Source of the DNA: Lacrimispora sphenoides
GTDB lineage: Bacteria > Bacillota > Clostridia > Lachnospirales > Lachnospiraceae
Assembly: GCF_900105215.1 (NCBI RefSeq)
Contig: NZ_FOIP01000001.1
Span: 1-64,000, forward strand
DNA length: 64,000 bases
Direction: 5' to 3'
Of the stretch, positions 53,975 through 60,479 are shown in pieces; positions within the stretch are counted from its first letter, which is position 1; each line of letters starts with the position of its first letter. Below the pieces are notes generated by a model. The model worked only from the letters and a program-made list of their open reading frames with translations, was not told the DNA's origin and did no database searches. Position numbers and translations under genes: made by a program.

Positions 53975-55668
53975 CGTTAAGTGAGAAGGTAAATTCGTGA
54001 TTTTTCTACTCCCTTGATTTTGCAGGACTGAAATCATGTTTTACCAGTTTACGGGTTACTTAAATAGCGTTATAATGCATTTATAGAGGTCTGTTTCCAT
54101 GAGTGCAAGCATGGTAAACAGGCATCTGGCTTAGCGTGCAAGACTAAATTCCACATACCTTTTTCGTGCAGGATTAAATTCGGCAGTGGATTCCGTCTTG
54201 TATATAGGTTTATTTTTTGAATAAGGAAGGCTTCAGTGAGACCTCATCTGCAGGGATTTCCCTGAGCTTAAGGAGTTTATGGAGCTTGTTATTCAAAAGA
54301 AGCTGGGACAGCCTGAACGGAGTGCAACTGTTCAGGCTGTCCCTCGCTTCGCTATTGATGTGGTTCATTAGTTTTATGGCATCAGCCTGTGTGTATGGAT
54401 CCAGACTTTCGCCTTTGGGAATCACATAACGTATATATTCATGATTCTTTTCTATCATGCCTTTCTGCCAGGAACTGTTCGGATTACAGTAAAAAATCTT
54501 TGTGCGGATTTGGCCATTTCTATCACACTCCAGACGGGAAGGGAACTGGAATTCAGTTCCATTGTCGGTAAGAATAACCGGAAACAGTTCCCGAAAGGTT
54601 TCTATACCAAGCTTTTTCGTCAACTGATCAAATACTCCAATGACATGATCCTGGGTCTTTTCTTCCAAAACAAAAATCAGCATAAGAGAGCAGTTCCGAA
54701 AGAACATCGTCATAAAGGCCTGTTTGCTGTTATCTCGTCCACCTTCCACTGTGTCCATTTCCACAATCGGAATCATAGGATTTTCCTGTATGTATTTCTG
54801 AAAATCTTCATAGGTTCTGCCAATACGAAATTCCTTAGCAGCAAGGCTTATCCTTGTACCTGTTTTCCTTGGTTTACATTTATAACGCACTTTACGCCTT
54901 AGATCTATATTCCTGGCGGTAAATACACCCTGCTCAATGTAACTGTAAAGAGTTTTACGACTACAGGGAATCTCATGCCCATGAAAGGCATAGATATGGG
55001 CCAAGGATTGACCCTGCTTTAACAAAGGTGAAATTAAATCATCCAGCATTGCGATATCGGCAGGATTTTGGTTGATGCCTAAACGGCAGGATACAAGCAG
55101 TTCCTGATATGACTTATCCGCATTTTGGGCGATATAGAATGCTTTATGCTTATTACACCGTTTGCTTTTAGGGCAGCTATTGCAGACATAAGGAGCTTTT
55201 CGGACGGAAGGACATTGTGGTTCTTTGTATTCAGGACAAAGATAAGAACATTTAACAACCTGCAGTTTTACATCAAAACAGGATTTGCACATTTTCACAC
55301 AATCCTTTTCATCACAGAGGAACCGCATGGTACATTCTTTGAACAGAGCACACCGGGACGGCTTTTGGGGATCAGCGTCATAAGGCTGAAAAGTGCGGTA
55401 TTTCTTCACTTCTTTTGTGATGGTGCTTGGATGTTTATCCAGCTTCCTTGCAATGGCAGCGAAGGAAAGTCCCTCATTCAAGCCCTTTTCGATATGGATA
55501 CGTTGACTGGTAGAAAGATGCTTCTGGTCATATACTTTTTTCTTGGGCATAATAGACCTCCTTTATCGGAGGAATCCACCATCTTTACCATACCATATAT
55601 CGTGTAAGACTAAAATCCTCTAACACGAATTTAATAGGTGAATCACGAATTCACTTTAACATTTAACA
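53975..55668 (-). mobile_element. IS30-family insertion sequence with 15-bp target duplication
   Basis: The 1,694-bp element is bounded by imperfect inverted ends 53975-54003 and 55640-55668. They match at 22 of 29 positions, with an uninterrupted AATTCGTGATT core. Immediately outside both ends lies the identical 15-mer GCTTTCTAAACAAAC (53960-53974 and 55669-55683), taken as the target duplication. The transposase gene fills most of it. Family members usually duplicate 2-4 bp, although longer duplications are known for some. Confidence 0.75.
54210..55550 (-). CDS. IS30-family transposase
   Basis: This 446-residue protein has an N-terminal helix-turn-helix (LSTSQRIHIEKGL, SFAAIARKLDKHPSTITKEVKK near 30-50), a Cys-rich middle region with several CxxC pairs (about 65-135) and a DDE catalytic core. 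The core residues are Asp in VEMDTVEGG near 265, Asp in LTDNGTEF near 340 and Glu in KGMIEKNHEY near 380. All catalytic residues are present and the frame is intact, so it may be active. Confidence 0.93.
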   Translation of the reverse strand: MPKKKVYDQKHLSTSQRIHIEKGLNEGLSFAAIARKLDKHPSTITKEVKKYRTFQPYDADPQKPSRCALFKECTMRFLCDEKDCVKMCKSCFDVKLQVVKCSYLCPEYKEPQCPSVRKAPYVCNSCPKSKRCNKHKAFYIAQNADKSYQELLVSCRLGINQNPADIAMLDDLISPLLKQGQSLAHIYAFHGHEIPCSRKTLYSYIEQGVFTARNIDLRRKVRYKCKPRKTGTRISLAAKEFRIGRTYEDFQKYIQENPMIPIVEMDTVEGGRDNSKQAFMTMFFRNCSLMLIFVLEEKTQDHVIGVFDQLTKKLGIETFRELFPVILTDNGTEFQFPSRLECDRNGQIRTKIFYCNPNSSWQKGMIEKNHEYIRYVIPKGESLDPYTQADAIKLMNHINSEARDSLNSCTPFRLSQLLLNNKLHKLLKLREIPADEVSLKPSLFKK

Positions 55669-55688
55669 GCTTTCTAAACAAACAACGA

Positions 55689-55719
55689 TTGACTTAAAGT
55701 TAACATTAAGGTTTATAAT
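55689..55719 (+). promoter_or_regulatory. MerR-type promoter with 19-bp spacer
   Basis: TTGACT (55689-55694) and TATAAT (55714-55719) are 19 bp apart, and the spacer region holds the palindrome CTTAAAGTTAACATTAAG. Long spacers with a central palindrome are the signature of MerR-family activation (AdhR/NmlR type). No merR gene is in the window; the IS30 element ends six bases upstream of its duplication. Confidence 0.75.
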
Positions 55720-55773
55720 TATCACAAGCATTACCAATGAGCATATCAAAATACTTTAGAGGAAACGGGAAAC

Positions 55774-55821
55774 ATGATGACTATGGCAGCCTGCCTATGC
55801 TGTTTGCTTAAGGCGGTGTAG
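55774..55821 (+). CDS. Possible 15-residue Cys-rich leader peptide
   Basis: ATG 55774 follows AGAGGAAACGGG and opens a 15-codon frame with three Cys (ACLCC) ending in TAG, within the leader of the aldo/keto reductase gene. It is too short to judge by composition. It may regulate translation or be chance. Confidence 0.25.
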   Translation: MMTMAACLCCLLKAV

Positions 55822-55904
55822 TGTACAGCTTAAATCCAGCAGAGCAGCCTGATTAGGAGTTGCTTTATGATAGCGGCCCCTCATATCCGAAAGGAGGAAT
55901 CTAT

Positions 55905-56873
55905 ATGCAATATAACAATTTGCCCGGAACAAGTATTAAAGTTTCATTACTAAGCCTTGGCACAATGATGTTCGGCGCTCAGACCAGCGAAGCTGACAGT
56001 CTCGCCATCATGGATTTTGCCTGCGGTCAAGGTGTAAACTTTTGGGACACTGCCAATGTGTACAATCAGGGCGAAAGCGAACGCATCGTCGGCAAGGCCT
56101 TAAGAGGACGGCGCGATAAAATCATTCTCGCCACGAAAGTCAACGGCCAGATGGGCGAAAACCCGAATGACAGGGGCCTTTCGCGCCGGAATATTGTCTC
56201 CGCTGTGGATGCCAGCTTAAAGCGCCTGAATACGGATTATATTGACCTCTATTATATGCACGCCCCAGATTACGAAACAAAGATTGAGGAAACTCTGGAG
56301 ACAATGACTGGTCTTGTTAAGGCTGGAAAGGTCCGCTATATCGGTGTAAGTAATTTTGCCGCCTGGCAGATCGCCGATATGCTGGCTATCTGCGATAAAC
56401 GGGGATACATCGCACCGGTCATCACGCAGAACGTATACAACCTCATTACGCGCGGCGTAGAGACGGAGCTCATTCCATTTTTGCAGGCGCATGAACTTGG
56501 AATGGCAGTATACAACCCTATCGCAGGCGGACTTCTGGCCGGAAAACATAAGCCAGGCGCCCCGGCAGAAAATACCCGTTTCGCAAACAGTGAAGCCTAT
56601 TATAAACGCTACTGGTCAGATGAGAATTTTGCAGCTGTTGAAAAGCTGACAGAAATCGCTTCAGAGAATGGTATGAGTATACTAGAACTTTCCATGAAAT
56701 GGTGTGCAAACCGCGCCAAAGTCACCAGCGTGATCAGCGGTGTCAGCAAGCTCTCACAGTTAGAACAGAATATAACTTCACTGGAGGGAGCCGCGCTTCA
56801 TGATGACGTGCTGCAGGCTTGTGATGCTGTATGGCATTCCCTGGCGGGTACACGCTTTGGATACAATCGATAA
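55905..56873 (+). CDS. Aldo/keto reductase
   Basis: This 322-residue NADPH-dependent TIM-barrel enzyme reduces aldehydes and ketones. Catalytic Asp and Tyr lie in FWDTANVYNQGESE (about 45-58), Lys in ILATKVNGQ near 80 and His in YYMHAPD near 120. GVSNFAAWQIA and SVISGVSKLSQLEQN bind the cofactor. ATG 55905 is chosen because AAAGGAGG precedes it; an upstream ATG at 55860 has none. The MerR-type promoter suggests induction by reactive aldehydes or thiol stress. Confidence 0.92.
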   Translation: MQYNNLPGTSIKVSLLSLGTMMFGAQTSEADSLAIMDFACGQGVNFWDTANVYNQGESERIVGKALRGRRDKIILATKVNGQMGENPNDRGLSRRNIVSAVDASLKRLNTDYIDLYYMHAPDYETKIEETLETMTGLVKAGKVRYIGVSNFAAWQIADMLAICDKRGYIAPVITQNVYNLITRGVETELIPFLQAHELGMAVYNPIAGGLLAGKHKPGAPAENTRFANSEAYYKRYWSDENFAAVEKLTEIASENGMSILELSMKWCANRAKVTSVISGVSKLSQLEQNITSLEGAALHDDVLQACDAVWHSLAGTRFGYNR

Positions 56874-56941
56874 CAAATAAAAACGGAAAAGTAATAAGCT
56901 TAGTAACATATTTTAATCACTTATAGAAAGAGGATTTATAT

Positions 56942-57793
56942 ATGAAAAAAATAGTGATAACCGGAACCGCGGGCCTTCTTGGCCCCTACGTAGTTAAGCA
57001 TTTTTTAGAGCAGGGATATGAGGTTCTGAGTGTAGACAAAGTAAAGCCGGCCGAGACTTTGACACGTCATATGACGGCTGACTTAACCAACCTGGGCGAA
57101 TGTTATGGAATCTTAGATGGCGCATATGCTGTGATCCACCTTGCTGCAATCCCTACAGCATACATTTTCCCCAATGAGGTAACATTTCAAAATAATGTAA
57201 TGGCCACTTATAATATTCTCGAAGCGGCGGCAGGATTAGGAATCACAAAAGCTGTTATTGCCTCCAGCGAATGTACTTATGGGATCTGCAACTCCCGCCA
57301 GGGTTTGACACCTGTTTATGTTCCCGTAGATGAAGAACACCCTGCACTTCCTGAAGACAGCTATGGCCTTGGAAAAATAGTTGGAGAAACAATTGCTGAC
57401 GCGATTAACCGCCGCTGCGGAATGCAGATTATCTCGTTTCGAATCGGCAATATTATAAGCAAAGAGAAATATTTGAACTTCTCCGGTTTTATACATAATT
57501 CTGAGAAACGCAAACAACTTATGTGGAATTATATTGACGCTCGTGACATCGCTGTGGCATGCCGCCTTGCTATCGAAAAAGATGGACTCGGTTCTATCGT
57601 AATGAATCTTGCCGCTGATGATAACTGTATGGACATCAAAAGCTGTGATCTGATGAAAGCTGAATATCCAAACGTGACTGACATTCGTACTCCAATTGAT
57701 GAATATCAGACCTTATATTCCAATGAAAAAGCAAAAAAGATCCTGGGTTGGAAGCCTGTTCATTTCTGGAGAGAAAATATACCTCAAGAATAA
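56942..57793 (+). CDS. NAD-dependent epimerase/dehydratase
   Basis: This 283-residue extended short-chain dehydrogenase has the Rossmann motif TGTAGLLGPYVVKHF near 7-21, DGAYAVIHLAA near 58-68, the catalytic SSEC near 103, and YGLGK with Tyr and Lys near 142-146. It may act on a nucleotide sugar or another hydroxyl compound. GAGGATTTATAT precedes ATG 56942, 68 bases after the reductase gene, so they are probably co-induced. Confidence 0.85.
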   Translation: MKKIVITGTAGLLGPYVVKHFLEQGYEVLSVDKVKPAETLTRHMTADLTNLGECYGILDGAYAVIHLAAIPTAYIFPNEVTFQNNVMATYNILEAAAGLGITKAVIASSECTYGICNSRQGLTPVYVPVDEEHPALPEDSYGLGKIVGETIADAINRRCGMQIISFRIGNIISKEKYLNFSGFIHNSEKRKQLMWNYIDARDIAVACRLAIEKDGLGSIVMNLAADDNCMDIKSCDLMKAEYPNVTDIRTPIDEYQTLYSNEKAKKILGWKPVHFWRENIPQE

Positions 57794-57844
57794 TACGTAA
57801 GCAATGGCAAAAAAAAATTTTATGGTACTATATTTATAATAAGT

Positions 57845-57885
57845 AAAGCTTACAAATGCTAATCTTTTTAGTATTTGCAAGCTTT
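57845..57885. terminator. Stem between convergent epimerase and vanZ genes
   Basis: AAAGCTT-CAAAT-CTAA pairs with TTAG-ATTTG-AAGCTTT with one mismatch and one wobble; no strong T run. Probably a weak bidirectional terminator. Confidence 0.5.
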
Positions 57886-57953
57886 CAGACTTATAACCCG
57901 TCATTCCAGACTGTTATGAAATTAGGAATTTAACCGCTTGTATTATGCTTTAT

Positions 57954-58505
57954 TCAGAATCTCATTTTAATTACAAATAAAAAAAATAATATAACAGGTA
58001 ATCCTATAATCGTAGATAGTATTGTGATTGTAGTACGTACTTTTTTCTCATCTCGTACTAGGAGTATTGAAAACTTATAGCCTAAAATACCTATCCAGCC
58101 ACCCAGACAGTTTAGAATTACATCGTCAATGTCTGATGCTCCGATGCCAAAAAGCCCCTGAATGATCTCAACCAATAAACTCACTAAAAATATAAACAGC
58201 AAATTGTTCATTACTCTTTTATCATTTTTAAATAATGGTAAATATATACCAAAGGGAACAAAAATAGCTACATTGCCAACCACATTACCAAAAGCAAATC
58301 TTTTTAGATTCTCAGAACCACCAGATATATATTCCATTATACTATGAAAAGGAATGAGGTTAATTGACCTGCCTATAGTCCTTTGACTATGAAATAACTC
58401 CAAAAGCGAAACTCTTGATAGGAACAGTATTTTAATTAACAAAAGTATATAACAAATGAAAACACCATATAAAAAGACTGTTTCAATTCGCTCTCGCTTA
58501 TTCAT
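57954..58505 (-). CDS. VanZ-like membrane protein
   Basis: This 183-residue protein has four to five hydrophobic segments (FLYGVFICYILLLIKILFLSR, split at about 10-30; NVAIFVPFGIYLPLF near 95; FIFLVSLLVEIIQGLFGIGASDIDDVI near 120-146; a C-terminal pair). NLIPF, VPFGIYLP and ASDIDDVILNCLGG are VanZ signatures. VanZ gives low teicoplanin resistance in Enterococcus; most genomic relatives have unknown roles. GGAGGTC precedes ATG 58505. Confidence 0.85.
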   Translation of the reverse strand: MNKRERIETVFLYGVFICYILLLIKILFLSRVSLLELFHSQRTIGRSINLIPFHSIMEYISGGSENLKRFAFGNVVGNVAIFVPFGIYLPLFKNDKRVMNNLLFIFLVSLLVEIIQGLFGIGASDIDDVILNCLGGWIGILGYKFSILLVRDEKKVRTTITILSTIIGLPVILFFLFVIKMRF

Positions 58506-58598
58506 AAGACCTCCATTTTCATTTTATCCAACTCTGCTTACTCTCTGACATTCCGTTTATTAATAATCCGCAGTTTAAGTTCCCACCTTGCTCATTAT

Positions 58599-59468
58599 CT
58601 ATGCCATTGCTTCCTCAATATATTTGTCAATCAAATCATAAATCCACGATTTTAACGGAGAAAAATCGAATTCCCATTCTGATGCGAGTCTGGTATTTAA
58701 GCTGTAATCCGGTGCACCGTTGTAAGGACCGTTATCTCCCGCTTTCGATAAAGCAGCTCGTCTGCCGGTCTTTCCTTCAACATATGCAATTATCTCTCGG
58801 AGAGATATTGTTCCCGTACTGCTGCCGTTGACTGGGCCTGTACATTCTTGCTCCGCCAGGAAAGCCAGAAACCGGCCCGCTTCATTTGAACTGACAAATT
58901 CCATCTGTGCGTCAATATTGTCAATAAACATGGGAATCCCCTTAACAACATGTTCGATATAGAAATACAATCGTTTTGTATAGTCATCGGTACCAATGAC
59001 AAAAGGAAATCTGACGGCTGCGCTGTTTTGTGATGGATAAGCTTGAAATAAAGCGCACTCTGCGAGCCTTTTCACCTCACCATATGGATAATCCGTTCTA
59101 TTGCACCATTTTAACGGCTTTTCATGAGGATTGAAGTCGCTTTCCATTGTGTTGACATGGAGATCATCATATACAGACATGGAGGAGGTCATTACATAGC
59201 GCTTGCATTTTATAGAGTCCAGCGCATATTTTACGTCATTGGGACAATAGGCAATATTGTCGCATACCACATCAAACGTCTTGTTGCTAAATACTTCCTC
59301 CATATTTTTGGCAGAGCTGCGTTCAACAACTAATCTTCGTACGCTGTTCCCGTAAGTATCTTTTGTCATTCCCCTTGTTGCAATCGTAACATTATGTCCT
59401 TTTTTGATGAGTTCTTCAACCATATGTATGCCAAAGTATTTTGTCCCGCCCAAAACTAAAATTTCCAT
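58599..59468 (-). CDS. NAD-dependent epimerase/reductase-like protein
   Basis: This 289-residue Rossmann-fold protein has the motif LVLGGTKYFGIHMVEEL near 4-20, DVVCDNIAY near 70, the MTSSMSVYD stretch near 95, and DYPYGEVKRLAE with Tyr and Lys near 131-136. It resembles bacterial reductases of the plant CSP41/isoflavone-reductase-like group. ATG 59468 is chosen for its GGAGAG site. The substrate is unknown. It stands alone, opposite to the mgtA leader. Confidence 0.8.
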   Translation of the reverse strand: MEILVLGGTKYFGIHMVEELIKKGHNVTIATRGMTKDTYGNSVRRLVVERSSAKNMEEVFSNKTFDVVCDNIAYCPNDVKYALDSIKCKRYVMTSSMSVYDDLHVNTMESDFNPHEKPLKWCNRTDYPYGEVKRLAECALFQAYPSQNSAAVRFPFVIGTDDYTKRLYFYIEHVVKGIPMFIDNIDAQMEFVSSNEAGRFLAFLAEQECTGPVNGSSTGTISLREIIAYVEGKTGRRAALSKAGDNGPYNGAPDYSLNTRLASEWEFDFSPLKSWIYDLIDKYIEEAMA

Positions 59469-59740
59469 TTTGCTCTCCGATCCGCCATATTTTATAAATG
59501 GTCTGTACTTCAAATTCCGATTTAATAAAGTATACCATACATCGGTATAGAAATATAGCGGCGAATTCCCTTTCACTGCTTATTCATCTGTCGGATCAGG
59601 ATTTCCTCCAAAGCCTGAATTTCCTAATTATAAACGTTTCTAGATAAGAATATTAAATATTATATTTTTCCGGAATTATATTGTTCTCAAACTAATTTTT
59701 CTTGTACTCAATTGAATTTATATGGATTGTAAAGAAATGG

Positions 59741-59769
59741 TTGACAAATTGATACCGGGGACATATACT
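59741..59769 (+). promoter_or_regulatory. Sigma-A promoter of mgtA leader
   Basis: TTGACA (59741-59746), 17-bp spacer, TATACT (59764-59769). It gives a leader of about 700 nt before mgtA. Confidence 0.85.
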
Positions 59770-59792
59770 AGAACAGGTTAATGAATAATTTG

Positions 59793-59960
59793 ACCGTTTC
59801 GGTAGGTGAGGCTACCGCAGGGATACGGGTTGCTGCCGCAAAATAGTGGAAACACTATGAGAAGGTGAACAGTCCATGTCGAAAACAAGGCATGGAATAA
59901 TGCAATTACATTGCCCTGCGAAGCTAAAGCTTGAACGATGGCGGGAAACGCTTTACATAC
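59793..59960 (+). ncRNA. M-box (ykoK) magnesium riboswitch
   Basis: The aptamer landmarks appear in the right order: GGTAGGTGAGGCTACC (59801-59816), GGGATACGGGTTGCTGCCGC, AATGCA (59899-59904), GCTAAAGC (59923-59930) and ACGATGG. This matches my memory of the Bacillus mgtE M-box. It is followed by a terminator at 59991. When magnesium is plentiful the folded aptamer frees the terminator; when scarce, transcription goes on to mgtA. Confidence 0.9.
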
Positions 59961-59990
59961 TACAGTCAGGCGTTTTTATAGGGATGTTAT

Positions 59991-60029
59991 CCTCTGTCGT
60001 CGTTTTAATATGACGGCAGGGGATTTTTA
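59991..60029 (+). terminator. Riboswitch-controlled terminator 1
   Basis: CCTCTGTCGTC pairs with GACGGCAGGGG (two wobbles) followed by ATTTTTATATTT, just after the M-box. Confidence 0.8.
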
Positions 60030-60046
60030 TATTTGGAGGTGAGGAC

Positions 60047-60166
60047 ATGGACGACGGAAGTAGTAAGCGTATATACGATGGACAGGATGATACCGCTTGT
60101 GACATAAGTGCGCTTTTTTTGTGTGCTCATGCCCAAAACCAGTGCTTTAGGCAAAGGCTTTTATAG
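60047..60166 (+). CDS. Upstream ORF 1 of mgtA leader (39 codons)
   Basis: ATG 60047 has a strong GGAGGTGAGGAC ribosome site placed right after terminator 1. The peptide is acidic at its start (MDDGSSKRIYDGQDD) and Cys/Leu-rich later. Codons 10-13 (60075-60084, ACGATGGACA) are perfectly complementary to 60196-60205, which includes the 5' arm of terminator 2. Translation of this frame could therefore decide whether terminator 2 forms. No homologue is known to me. Confidence 0.6.
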   Translation: MDDGSSKRIYDGQDDTACDISALFLCAHAQNQCFRQRLL

Positions 60167-60195
60167 GCCACAACTCCTATTGCTGCTTTGCGTGT

Positions 60196-60236
60196 TGTCC
60201 ATCGTTAGGTTTGAAAAAACAGACGATGGTTTTTTT
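60196..60236 (+). terminator. Attenuator: terminator 2 with competing antiterminator
   Basis: CCATCGT (60199-60205) pairs with ACGATGG (60223-60229), followed by TTTTTTT. The same 5' arm, as TGTCCATCGT, can instead pair over 10 bp with 60075-60084 inside upstream ORF 1. The two structures exclude each other. Confidence 0.7.
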
Positions 60237-60311
60237 ATGCCCTTTTTTAACAAAAAAACTCTCCCTAATGGGGTTTATATAAATACTACTAAAACAAGCG
60301 AGGTGAACGAA

Positions 60312-60404
60312 ATGGAAACCGGAAGTAAATGCGGCCCTGATCCTGACGGGCGAAACCGAAGGCCTGAGCCGGAATGGAACCCTTTTTCCATTTCGGCGGC
60401 CTGA
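60312..60404 (+). CDS. Upstream ORF 2 of mgtA leader, MgtL-like (30 codons)
   Basis: ATG 60312 follows GAGGTGAACGA. The peptide holds alternating proline and acidic residues, PDPD at positions 9-12 and RRPEPEWNP at 16-24. The Salmonella leader peptide MgtL carries EPDP, and such stretches are known to destabilise translating ribosomes at low magnesium. Here the frame ends 75 bases before mgtA. A hairpin at 60361-60401 lies in its last third, and its start region can pair with that hairpin's 3' arm. Confidence 0.6.
   Translation: METGSKCGPDPDGRNRRPEPEWNPFSISAA
60361..60401 (+). promoter_or_regulatory. Third leader hairpin with alternative partner
   Basis: GCCGGAATGG (60368-60377) pairs with CCATTTCGGC (60388-60397), plus GGCC ends. 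The alternative is CGAAATGGAAA (60308-60318, over the uORF 2 start codon) pairing with TTTCCATTTCG (60385-60395). Confidence 0.55.
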
Positions 60405-60479
60405 ATATAGACGAGGCTCATCAGTGTATGGGCTGTGCTTCCTCACATCTTACAAAAACTAAAATGGAGGTGCAGACCA

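Noticed and set aside
57795..57806. GTAAGC-like sequence as a further LacI operator
   Set aside because: Only a half site is present, and it is not at a promoter of a uronate gene.
60108..60404. 98-residue frame covering upstream ORF 2
   Set aside because: Its start lacks a ribosome site and it would run through terminator 2; the short frame from ATG 60312 has GAGGTGA at good spacing.
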